Positions 1 through 4,814 of a stretch of 5,076 nt of DNA are shown in pieces. The notes under the pieces were generated by a model, which was not told where the DNA came from, did not search any database, and worked only from the letters and a program-made list of their open reading frames with translations. Made by a program: the position numbers and the translations under genes. Every line of letters begins with the position of its first letter. Positions within the stretch are counted from its first letter, which is position 1. Source of the stretch: Caldithrix sp. Lineage in GTDB: Bacteria > KSB1 > UBA2214 > DYKH01. The DNA lies in contig DYKH01000191.1 of the NCBI GenBank assembly GCA_020722685.1, positions 1-5,076 of the forward strand, written 5' to 3'.

Positions 1-8
1 CGTCTTGG

Positions 9-115
9 CGGGGCAGCGTCTCCCGAAAGATAAATCGGGGCGGCATCTCGGGTGAGAGATAAAATCTACCTAGGGAGAAGTCCAGCACACACAAAATTTT
101 TCGGACGCTGCCCCG
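9..115. repeat. 12-bp inverted repeat closing a folded non-coding segment
   Basis: The arms CGGGGCAGCGTC (9-20) and GACGCTGCCCCG (104-115) are perfect reverse complements. They enclose 83 bases that can form further hairpins: CCCGA (22-26) with TCGGG (35-39), and ATCTC (45-49) with GAGAT (56-60). An alternative pairing joins TCTCCC (19-24) to GGGAGA (73-78), so more than one fold is possible. No open reading frame of note lies here. It could be a small structured RNA, an antisense regulator of replication or a single-strand initiation structure. It is not a simple terminator, because the loop is large and no T-run follows. I match it to no known RNA family, and the strand is undetermined. Confidence 0.5.
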
Positions 116-127
116 TAATGCTGTTCT
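116..127 (+). repeat. Left arm of the 12-bp inverted repeat bounding the origin block
   Basis: TAATGCTGTTCT is the exact reverse complement of AGAACAGCATTA at 564-575. The arm starts directly after the stem arm that ends at 115. No target duplication is visible outside the arms, so I do not call them transposon ends. Confidence 0.6.
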
Positions 128-140
128 GGCATCACGCCCG

Positions 141-195
141 TTAAAGTTTTTTTTCGTAAAATCATTTTTATAATTATCCACCATTTTTATTTCAT
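141..195. other. AT-rich segment, possible DNA unwinding element
   Basis: The stretch is dominated by T runs and A/T words (for example 147-154 and 165-177) beside the DnaA box at 174-182 and just before the GC-rich palindrome. Low melting stability next to initiator sites is typical of unwinding elements. A perfect -10 word TATAAT (169-174) also occurs, but it has no good -35 partner at 16-19 bp, so I do not call a promoter. Confidence 0.4.
174..182 (+). promoter_or_regulatory. DnaA box (near-consensus)
   Basis: TTATCCACC matches the classical bacterial DnaA box TTATCCACA at 8 of 9 positions, differing only at the last base. It lies at the edge of an AT-rich stretch. Together with the inverted copy at 494-502 it suggests that host DnaA helps open this origin. 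Confidence 0.55.
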
Positions 196-227
196 CCCCG
201 CGCGTTTATTTTTTTTCGGGCGAGCGG

Positions 228-290
228 GACAACGCGGAGGTTAGGGGACCCCCTATAAGGGGTCCCCCTAACCTCCTCCCGCGTTTTGTC
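228..290. repeat. GC-rich interrupted palindrome
   Basis: The core 236-276 is centred on base 256: 19 bases on each side give 17 pairs around a 3-base loop (ATA), with mismatches only at 248/264 and 249/263. Beyond a 4-base bulge (277-280) the pairing continues as CGCAA-type bases 231-235 with 281-285, and then GAC (228-230) with GTC (288-290). The inner part contains GGTTAGGGG and its mirror CCCCCTAACC, so one arm supplies the first CTAAC repeat of the array. No T-run follows on either side, which argues against an ordinary terminator. A replication-related cruciform or a protein-binding site is more likely. Confidence 0.65.
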
Positions 291-376
291 TAACTTTACC
301 GCAAGAACCGAAGATGCACCCCTAACCTCGCTCTGGATCTGCGTTGGAAGGTTACGTGTACCGAAGAGGGATCGAA

Positions 377-388
377 TACTCATGAGTA
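377..388. repeat. Perfect 12-bp palindrome
   Basis: TACTCATGAGTA reads the same on both strands. It lies between the second CCGAAGA copy and the second 20-bp repeat copy. A dimeric DNA-binding protein could bind here; no known operator is recognised. Confidence 0.4.
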
Positions 389-441
389 CCAAAACAACCC
401 TCTGCACCCCTAACATCGCGCTACAACAGCGAAAGCGTTTC

Positions 442-463
442 TCGGTGCAGCCAATTGCACCGA
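442..463. repeat. 8-bp hairpin within the repeat array
   Basis: TCGGTGCA (442-449) pairs with TGCACCGA (456-463) around a 6-base loop. The right arm overlaps the third CCGAAGA copy, so folding and protein binding would compete. No T-run follows, so it is not a terminator. Confidence 0.45.
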
Positions 464-474
464 AGATGTACCGA

Positions 475-490
475 AGAGCTAAAAAGCTCT
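475..490. repeat. 6-bp hairpin with A4 loop
   Basis: AGAGCT (475-480) and AGCTCT (485-490) are separated by AAAA. The left arm overlaps the fourth CCGAAGA copy, and the reverse DnaA box begins 4 bases later. Confidence 0.4.
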
Positions 491-493
491 GGC

Positions 494-502
494 AGTGGAT
501 AA
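494..502 (-). promoter_or_regulatory. DnaA box (near-consensus, reverse strand)
   Basis: The reverse strand reads TTATCCACT, 8 of 9 to the DnaA box consensus. It is inverted relative to the box at 174-182 and about 320 bp from it, so the two boxes flank the palindrome and most of the direct repeats. An A-run and TGGATATT follow on the plus strand. Confidence 0.55.
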
Positions 503-540
503 AAAATACCTGGATATTTTCTAACATCGATGGTTAAGCC

Positions 541-562
541 AAAGTTTTTTCTAACTTTTTTT
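541..562 (+). terminator. Weak A/T hairpin with T-run, possible terminator
   Basis: AAAGTT (541-546) pairs with AACTTT (553-558), followed by more T residues to 562. The stem has only one G-C pair, so any terminator activity would be weak. It would act on rightward transcripts from the origin block; for the leftward primase operon the hairpin is not followed by T residues. It also contains the last CTAAC copy, so it may simply be part of the repeat array. Confidence 0.25.
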
Positions 563-563
563 A

Positions 564-575
564 AGAACAGCATTA
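564..575 (-). repeat. Right arm of the 12-bp inverted repeat bounding the origin block
   Basis: AGAACAGCATTA is the exact reverse complement of 116-127. Its last three bases are the TAA stop codon of the primase-helicase gene read on the other strand, so the block border coincides with the gene end. Confidence 0.6.
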
Positions 576-2405
576 ATCCAGTATCTTCGTGTCTCGACAT
601 TTTTTTGAAGCCACAAGTAGTCCCCGTACCCCATGACCGCCCGTGACATTAATTATTTTCCCTTGATTAATTAAAATTTTGGCAGCTTCTAGTATCGTTG
701 TGGCGTCAAGATGACGACCGTTGGTGGAAATTATTCGGGCAGCGGAAATGGGGTTCGACCCATGACGGCTTATGTGGTAAGGTGTCCCAGAGTTCTCCGC
801 GAGAGCAATGGCATTGAAAACCAGATCAACCGGCTTATTAAAAGCTTCTTCTTCAGAGACCGGACGGAAAACCCCGCGTTCCCAGATGAGAGTCAGTTTG
901 CCCCCGGCTTCGGAGTAGTTGGCCTTTTCGTTGGTGATCGTCCGGTAGGGAGATGGATCAGAACTGAACCAGGACAGGAATACCCGGTTTCTGACGGAAT
1001 TGTTCCAAGCCGTCGAGCCGGAGAACGTCACGCCCTTTTGCTTTGGAGGGTGGGAGATGAGGATGGGGGTGGTGTTGTGTCGGAGGCAGAGTCCGCCTAT
1101 GACGGCTTTGATAAATAAGTTGACGGAAGAGCGTGTGTTTTCGGAACCGGCAAACACATCGGCGACCGTATCAAGAATCAGCAGGCGTGGTCCTTGGGGG
1201 AGGTTGGCCAGCATGGTGTTGAGGGTATCGTAGAATGGTCCTTTCCGGACGTTGCCCGACTGGTCCTCCTCGCAGAGAACAGACGATTTACCAGCCCTGG
1301 AAGCGATGTAGAATGGTGAAGACTCTGGTGTGAATGGGAAAGCGTCACGAATTTTCGCCATGCGTCGGTCGATCTCATCGTCGTCATCCTCGCAGGTGAC
1401 GAAGAGGACGGGACCGGTGGTGACGGGAATACCGAGCCATGGTTGGCCGGAAGAGACAGCGAGGCCGAGTTGGAGGGCGAGAAGAGACTTGCCGGTGCCG
1501 CCATCACCGGATAAGAGAGTGAAGGCTGTCGGGCCGCGTGGTATCCAGCCGTCGACTACCCAAATTCTCGGTGGATCGACGAGCCCTATTTCGGAGAAAG
1601 GCCGTGGGCTGTCGGGGTCGCGGAAAGGCGCGAAGGGAATCTGGGATCGACCGTGCGGAAATTGAGCATACTTGAAAGCGTTGGTGACTTTTTGGTGGAG
1701 TTCTTCTTCGGACCAGGGGGGTTGGCAACGTGGGTTGAAGAAGTCCTGGAGAATCTCGAATGTCATTTGTGGTGAAATACCACAGTCGCGAATTTGGCAG
1801 GCCAGCTTGAACGTGTGATTGTCTCCACCCCGGCCTTCGATGGCTGGTGGATAGGTTAAGGCAAGATCAACAGCGTGACGAAGATCAGCGGGCCGGTCTT
1901 GTGCTTCCGGGTACAATCCGGGATCAAACACCCGTTCTTTGGGCGTCCCGGCTTGATCGGCCAGCCATTCTGGAACAGGAACCGGTTCTCGGTTGGATTC
2001 CAGAACGTAAGGTCGACCGTCTATCTGGGATGGGGGGCAGATAACATACCCTCCTTTGGATTTGATGTCAATACCGGGAAACAAGCGTATGCGTGACCGG
2101 GTTTGGCCGGTGAAGTACAAGTGACGGCCGCCGGATTGAGTGGTAATCGTGAACGTGTCCGGGACACCGTAGAGAAGTTGTAATTTTTCAAACTGAACCG
2201 AGCCGTTGTCTTTTTGGTCTATGTCCAGAACGACTAGATTGGATGGTCCAGTGGCGATTGCCCAGTTACAGCCGGGAAACCGGGTGCTCCATTGGAGAAT
2301 TTGGTCAGGGTCGTTTGAGGCGTTTACTTCCCAGTCAGAGATACACGGGCGTTTGCCGTTGGGTTTGATGGGGAATATCTTAAAGTTCGTCAAAAACGTA
2401 TTCAC
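573..2405 (-). CDS. Primase-polymerase / RecA-like helicase fusion (replication protein)
   Basis: This is probably the replicative primase-helicase or initiator. From the chosen start it is 610 residues. Residues 8-150 resemble the bifunctional primase/polymerase N-terminal domain: FPIKPNGKRP (11-20), the metal-binding LDID (D61, D63), SGGRHLYF (91-98, H95) and GIDIKSKGGYVICPPS (111-126). Residues 190-247 look like a primase C-terminal (PriCT) segment ending in WSEEELHQKVTNAFKYA. A RecA/RepA-type ATPase follows, with Walker A GDGGTGKS (300-307), an acidic CEDDDDE run (338-344), Walker B LLILD (408-412) and TPILISH (446-452). The last 85 residues may be a winged helix. I chose GTG 2405 because it lies 5 bp after the upstream stop and has GGAGG about 11 bases before it. 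The frame stays open to another GTG at 2471, but that would overlap the upstream gene and lacks a visible ribosome site. Catalytic residues look intact; activity is inferred from family. Confidence 0.9.
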   Translation of the reverse strand: MNTFLTNFKIFPIKPNGKRPCISDWEVNASNDPDQILQWSTRFPGCNWAIATGPSNLVVLDIDQKDNGSVQFEKLQLLYGVPDTFTITTQSGGRHLYFTGQTRSRIRLFPGIDIKSKGGYVICPPSQIDGRPYVLESNREPVPVPEWLADQAGTPKERVFDPGLYPEAQDRPADLRHAVDLALTYPPAIEGRGGDNHTFKLACQIRDCGISPQMTFEILQDFFNPRCQPPWSEEELHQKVTNAFKYAQFPHGRSQIPFAPFRDPDSPRPFSEIGLVDPPRIWVVDGWIPRGPTAFTLLSGDGGTGKSLLALQLGLAVSSGQPWLGIPVTTGPVLFVTCEDDDDEIDRRMAKIRDAFPFTPESSPFYIASRAGKSSVLCEEDQSGNVRKGPFYDTLNTMLANLPQGPRLLILDTVADVFAGSENTRSSVNLFIKAVIGGLCLRHNTTPILISHPPKQKGVTFSGSTAWNNSVRNRVFLSWFSSDPSPYRTITNEKANYSEAGGKLTLIWERGVFRPVSEEEAFNKPVDLVFNAIALAENSGTPYHISRHGSNPISAARIISTNGRHLDATTILEAAKILINQGKIINVTGGHGVRGLLVASKKCRDTKILD

Positions 2406-2410
2406 GGTGT

Positions 2411-2638
2411 CTATTTCCTCCTCTTCTGGTAGGGTCGGAACAGGTGATTCTTGGTCTCTCCCGGAAACCACCAGTCAAAGACACAAGTGGTGTAGCCAAG
2501 TTTGCGGCTTTCCTCAACGAGTTTTTCGATGACGCGGACGGACGTGTGACGCCGGCCGTGAAGGATGTTGTTCAGTGCTTGCCGAGAAAGTCCGGCTGCC
2601 CGGGCGATACGCGTGAGGGCACCCCATTTGAAAGGCAT
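2411..2638 (-). CDS. Small helix-turn-helix DNA-binding protein, candidate repressor
   Basis: A 75-residue basic protein. Residues 8-28 (LTRIARAAGLSRQALNNILHG) form a clear helix-turn-helix of the Cro/XRE or LacI-headpiece kind. A helical segment (VRVIEKLVEESRKLG) follows, then an aromatic and basic tail (FDWWFPG, ending QKRRK). No ligand-binding domain is present, so it resembles compact phage repressors more than full LacI proteins. The ATG at 2638 is supported by GAGGAG 8 bases upstream (2647-2652). The reading frame runs further upstream without a stop, but that part would cover the divergent promoters. It is the first gene of the leftward operon, and the primase-helicase begins 5 bp after its stop. 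It sits beside two overlapping promoters, so autoregulation and control of the rightward genes is a reasonable inference. It could instead be an origin-binding protein. Confidence 0.82.
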   Translation of the reverse strand: MPFKWGALTRIARAAGLSRQALNNILHGRRHTSVRVIEKLVEESRKLGYTTCVFDWWFPGETKNHLFRPYQKRRK

Positions 2639-2683
2639 GGTTGGTTCTCCTCGGTGGGATTGATGTCTTTGGAGAAATTTCCA

Positions 2684-2712
2684 TTGACATTGCATCTTAA
2701 TTAGAATACAAT
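2684..2712 (+). promoter_or_regulatory. Rightward sigma70-type promoter
   Basis: A perfect -35 TTGACA (2684-2689) is 17 bp from the -10 TACAAT (2707-2712), one base off consensus. Transcription would start near 2719, about 25 bases before the ATG at 2743, and serve the rightward operon. Its -10 overlaps that of the leftward promoter. Confidence 0.75.
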
Positions 2713-2713
2713 T
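2703..2713 (-). promoter_or_regulatory. Candidate operator, copy 1
   Basis: The reverse strand reads AATTGTATTCT, identical to 4755-4765 on the forward strand. It covers the -10 elements of both divergent promoters. It is placed so that one bound protein could block both, and the adjacent helix-turn-helix protein is the obvious candidate. The word lies in an imperfect dyad, AATT-N7-AATT (2699-2713). Confidence 0.4.
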
Positions 2714-2731
2714 TTTGCAGGAAAAAGGCAA
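2703..2731 (-). promoter_or_regulatory. Leftward promoter for the HTH-primase operon
   Basis: On the reverse strand TTGCCT (2731-2726) is followed after 17 bp by TATTCT (2708-2703). The -10 shares bases 2707-2708 with the rightward -10, so polymerase could not occupy both at once. The leader before the ATG at 2638 would be about 60 bases. The match is weaker than for the rightward promoter. Confidence 0.5.
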
Positions 2732-2742
2732 GAGAAAAACAT

Positions 2743-2970
2743 ATGCGAAGAAGTCCTGATTTGTTCCACAAGAAGATCGCCGCTCTTCGGGCGCAAGACT
2801 TGGCATGGGTGAAGATGCTGCCTGAAGGTATGTTTTCTTATCGGGACGCGGCGGAAGCCTGGGGCGTCCATTGGAAGACAGCCCGAACACGGTTGAATCT
2901 GTTGCGGGCGACCATGATGGTTTGCTGGCGCAAGAAAACAAAACGTTGGTATGTGAGGTGTCGGAAATGA
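2743..2970 (+). CDS. Small basic winged-helix-like protein, function unknown
   Basis: A 75-residue basic protein. Residues 32-55 (SYRDAAEAWGVHWKTARTRLNLLR) look like a helix-turn-helix: a first helix, a turn at WGVHW and a recognition helix. The following MMVCWRKKTKRWYVRC could form the beta wing of a winged-helix fold. I do not recognise a named family. It is the first gene of the rightward operon, and its TGA overlaps the ATG of the kinase gene by 4 bp (ATGA), which suggests coupled translation. The ribosome site is weak (AGAGA about 7 bases upstream of the ATG, or AAGG at 2725-2728). It may be a transcription regulator or a DNA-binding accessory to replication; the sequence does not decide. 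Confidence 0.72.
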   Translation: MRRSPDLFHKKIAALRAQDLAWVKMLPEGMFSYRDAAEAWGVHWKTARTRLNLLRATMMVCWRKKTKRWYVRCRK

Positions 2971-3470
2971 TCGTTGGTTTGTGTGGGTATGCCGGTTGCG
3001 GGAAAGACACGGCGGCGGAACACATGCCTGGTTGGAGACGTGCGGCGTTCGCGGACGAGCTGAAAAAGGATCTTAGGGAGGTCCTGGCCGAGGTTGGGGT
3101 GGACGTAGAACGGATGGACCGTGAAACCAAAGAAAAAGTTCGGCCGCTGTTTGTGGCCTGGGGTGTTGTCGCACGGTCTTTTGACCAGCGGCATTGGATC
3201 AATCGGTTGATGAAAACCATTCCGCAGGACAAAGATGTGGTGATTACGGATGTTCGGTATATAGATGAGGTGGATGCGATTATCCTGGCTGGTGGTCTTG
3301 TTCTTCATATCATTCGACCGGAAAATCGTCCGGCCAACCAGGAAGAAGAATTGAGTATCGGTCGCATTGATCGAGTGTGCAGACTCCCGAAAATACTGAA
3401 TGATTCAACCCCGGAAGCCCTTGGTCAAGCGGTGTTGGCGCATATTTCAGAATGGAGGAAGAAGTTGTGA
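2967..3470 (+). CDS. Deoxynucleoside monophosphate kinase-like P-loop protein
   Basis: The 167-residue product resembles phage deoxynucleotide monophosphate kinases (T4 gp1-like), which phosphorylate dNMPs to dNDPs in the cytoplasm for phage DNA synthesis. The N-terminus has a P-loop GYAGCGKDT (7-15), with the GKD form usual in this group. FADELKKDL (28-36) is the usual substrate-side motif, and VVITDVRYIDEVDAI (91-105) carries the conserved D95, R97 and E101. The length is somewhat below that of the T4 enzyme. The ATG at 2967 is chosen because GAGGTG (2955-2960) lies 6 bases upstream and the start overlaps the previous stop. An in-frame extension back to 2871 would lie wholly on the preceding gene and adds no domain. 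The end overlaps the SNF2 gene by 4 bp. A general adenylate-kinase-like P-loop enzyme is the alternative. Confidence 0.85.
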   Translation: MIVGLCGYAGCGKDTAAEHMPGWRRAAFADELKKDLREVLAEVGVDVERMDRETKEKVRPLFVAWGVVARSFDQRHWINRLMKTIPQDKDVVITDVRYIDEVDAIILAGGLVLHIIRPENRPANQEEELSIGRIDRVCRLPKILNDSTPEALGQAVLAHISEWRKKL

Positions 3471-4753
3471 AACTTCTGCCGTTCCAGGAAGTCGGAGTAG
3501 ATTGGCTCATAGAACACTTCCGAGCTATTCTTGGAGATGAGATGGGTTTGGGCAAAACAGTACAAGTCCTTGGTTTGATCCGGGCTTGTCCTGGTATTCG
3601 TTACACGGTAATCGTGTGCCCGGCCACGCTCAAGATGAACTGGGCGCGGGAGATTTCAAAATGGTGTCCGGGCCGGTCGGTGGAGATTGTGAGTGGTACG
3701 AGTCGAGCGGCGGTCCCGAAGCGCGATTTCATAATTCTGAACTATGACATATTGAAGGCGAGAGTACCGGATCTTCCAGGTAGATATGACTTGGTGGTGG
3801 CCGATGAAGCGCATAACTTAAAAAACACGGAAGCGGGAAGATCGAGAGCGTTTTTCGGGAATCTAATCTCGGCTAATAGACTTCTCTTTCTGACCGGCAC
3901 GCCGATCCCAAATCGTCCGTATGAGCTTTGGCCGTTGCTTTATGCGATAGATCCCAAGAAGTGGAGGGATCGCCGAGCGTTTGAGAGCAAGTATTGCGGC
4001 GGACACTTGACAGAGCGGGGTTGGTGGGCGAAAGGCGCGACGAACTTGGGGGAACTGAACACCGAGATCGCGCCGATTATGCTAAGACGATTGAAGCGGG
4101 ACGTAATGCCGGAACTACCGGAAGTGTTCCACCAAGTGCTGGAAGTTAATGGAGATTCAAAGATAGCAGATAAGGAAGGCTGGCGTGAACTTCTCCAAAC
4201 GACGGAAAGATTGGGTAGTGTTCCGGAAGATCAGATGTCAAAACTCCGCCGGTTGGAGGGAATAGCGAAAATACCACAAATCATCGCGCATCTGGAGGAA
4301 TTGTTTGCCGCGGGTAAGACGAAGGTCGTCGTGTTTGCGTATCATCGGGAAGTGATTCAGGCGTTGGCGGATCATTTTCTTTCGGCCGCGCGGATTGATG
4401 GCGGAACCCCGACAAACCAGCGTGATCGGCAAGTCCGGTTGTTCCAGGAGAGTTCCTTGTGCAATCTGTTCATCGGCCAGATTCAGGCGGCCGGGGAGGG
4501 CATTACGCTCACGGCGTCGGACCATGTGGTCTTTGGAGAGCTTGATTGGGTTCCAGGACGTCTGATGCAAGCGCTCAACAGATGTCATAGGATTGGCCAG
4601 AAGGGGAATGTTTTGGTCCAATATCTGGTAACAACTGGAAGTTTCGATGCCTGGATGGGAAATACGATTGTTCGGAAAATTGGACAAATCGGTGTCGCGC
4701 TTGGAGACATGCGGGTTTCCGTGGCTGACGAATTAAAAACATTTTTTGCTTGA
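3467..4753 (+). CDS. Compact SNF2-family DNA helicase/translocase
   Basis: The 428-residue product is an almost bare SNF2 motor, closest in style to the SMARCAL1/HARP-like annealing helicases that act on forks and single/double-strand junctions. Motifs in order are the Q-motif region LLPFQEVGVDWL (3-14), motif I DEMGLGKT (24-31), motif II DEAH (113-116) and motif III TGTP (143-146). LRRLKRDV (206-213), motif V AAGEGITLTAS (341-351) and motif VI QALNRCHRIGQ (368-378) follow. All catalytic residues seem present. No accessory domain (zinc finger, HARP, bromo) is visible. I chose GTG 3467, not ATG 3452: it overlaps the kinase stop as GTGA and has GGAGG (3454-3458) 8 bases upstream. The ATG would place that ribosome site inside the coding region. 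Its TGA stop lies within the -35 of the next promoter. Remodelling of phage replication forks or recombination intermediates is inferred. Confidence 0.92.
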   Translation: MKLLPFQEVGVDWLIEHFRAILGDEMGLGKTVQVLGLIRACPGIRYTVIVCPATLKMNWAREISKWCPGRSVEIVSGTSRAAVPKRDFIILNYDILKARVPDLPGRYDLVVADEAHNLKNTEAGRSRAFFGNLISANRLLFLTGTPIPNRPYELWPLLYAIDPKKWRDRRAFESKYCGGHLTERGWWAKGATNLGELNTEIAPIMLRRLKRDVMPELPEVFHQVLEVNGDSKIADKEGWRELLQTTERLGSVPEDQMSKLRRLEGIAKIPQIIAHLEELFAAGKTKVVVFAYHREVIQALADHFLSAARIDGGTPTNQRDRQVRLFQESSLCNLFIGQIQAAGEGITLTASDHVVFGELDWVPGRLMQALNRCHRIGQKGNVLVQYLVTTGSFDAWMGNTIVRKIGQIGVALGDMRVSVADELKTFFA

Positions 4754-4779
4754 CAATTGTATTCTGTTTGGGATATATT
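4750..4779 (+). promoter_or_regulatory. Strong sigma70-type promoter
   Basis: A perfect -35 TTGACA (4750-4755) is 18 bp from the -10 TATATT (4774-4779). Transcription would start near 4786, just before the structured leader. The -35 contains the TGA stop of the SNF2 gene (4751-4753), so there is no spare sequence between the units. The shared 11-bp word lies in the spacer. Confidence 0.75.
4755..4765 (+). promoter_or_regulatory. Candidate operator, copy 2
   Basis: AATTGTATTCT is identical to the word on the reverse strand at 2703-2713. Here it starts at the last -35 base and fills the start of the spacer, where a bound protein would exclude polymerase. The overlapping ACAATTGT (4753-4760) is a perfect 8-bp palindrome. 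Confidence 0.4.
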
Positions 4780-4788
4780 ATCGGTATC

Positions 4789-4814
4789 GGCTGGACGAAA
4801 TAATTCGGGGAGCC
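4789..4814 (+). promoter_or_regulatory. Leader hairpin competing with the tRNA-like fold
   Basis: GGCT (4789-4792) pairs with AGCC (4811-4814) and CGAA (4796-4799) with TTCG (4804-4807) around the loop ATAA, with a 3x3 internal loop between. Its right side uses bases 4806-4812, which also form the closing stem of the tRNA-like fold. Only one of the two can exist at a time. Confidence 0.4.

Larger units (their letters stand above)
308..478 (+). repeat. CCGAAGA direct repeats (four copies)
   Basis: CCGAAGA starts at 308, 361, 460 and 471, within longer matches such as GTACCGAAGAG (two copies, ending at 368 and 478) and ACCGAAGATG (two copies, ending at 316 and 468). Distances are 53, 99 and 11 bp, again close to whole helical turns. 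The copies are interleaved with the CTAAC family, which suggests a second binding specificity in the same array. The repeats fall in different reading frames, so they are not protein repeats. Confidence 0.5.
268..559 (+). repeat. Iteron-like CTAAC direct repeats (six copies)
   Basis: CTAAC occurs on this strand at 268, 290, 322, 410, 521 and 551. Extended forms are CTAACCTCC (268), CTAACCTCG (322), CTAACATCG (410 and 521) and CTAACTTT (290 and 551). Two copies belong to a 20-bp repeat, TGCACCCCTAACNTCGCNCT, at 315-334 and 403-422 with two mismatches. Distances between copies are 22, 32, 88, 111 and 30 bp, mostly close to whole turns of the helix. That is what is expected of initiator-binding iterons. 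The binding protein is unknown; the primase-helicase or the helix-turn-helix protein are candidates. Confidence 0.6.
116..575. other. Candidate origin of replication
   Basis: This gene-free block of about 460 bp combines several origin hallmarks. There are two 8-of-9 matches to the DnaA box (174-182 forward, 494-502 reverse) and an AT-rich stretch with T tracts around 141-195. A GC-rich interrupted palindrome lies at 228-290, with six CTAAC words and four CCGAAGA words in direct repeat. A 12-bp inverted repeat (116-127, 564-575) borders the block. It lies just downstream of a primase-helicase gene, a common arrangement in phage and plasmid replicons. The individual words are seen directly; the origin role is inference. 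A repeat-rich regulatory region or the remains of a small element are alternatives. No tool-based skew or motif scan was possible. Confidence 0.6.

Noticed and set aside
228..290. Bidirectional terminator
   Set aside because: No T-run follows the stem on either strand, and it is several hundred bases from the nearest gene end.
300..480. CRISPR array
   Set aside because: The repeats are short, imperfect and unevenly spaced, and no cas gene is present.
192..527. Open frame for 111 residues on the reverse strand
   Set aside because: It overlaps the palindrome and all the direct repeats, has no recognisable motif and has no good ribosome site.
286..537. Open frame for a basic 83-residue protein (or 51 residues from the ATG at 382)
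   Set aside because: It runs through the repeat array, and the two copies of the 20-bp repeat fall in different reading frames. There is no convincing ribosome site, and the composition is not protein-like.
116..575. Miniature transposon
   Set aside because: The 12-bp inverted arms have no visible target duplication, and the right arm includes a conserved gene's stop codon.
2406..2471. Extended N-terminus of the primase-helicase from GTG 2471
   Set aside because: It would overlap the upstream gene, adds no conserved residues, and its PEEEE stretch is simply the translated ribosome site of the GTG at 2405.
2639..3232. Long upstream extension of the helix-turn-helix reading frame
   Set aside because: It covers the divergent promoters and runs antisense to the kinase and winged-helix genes. 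The ATG at 2638 has a clear ribosome site.
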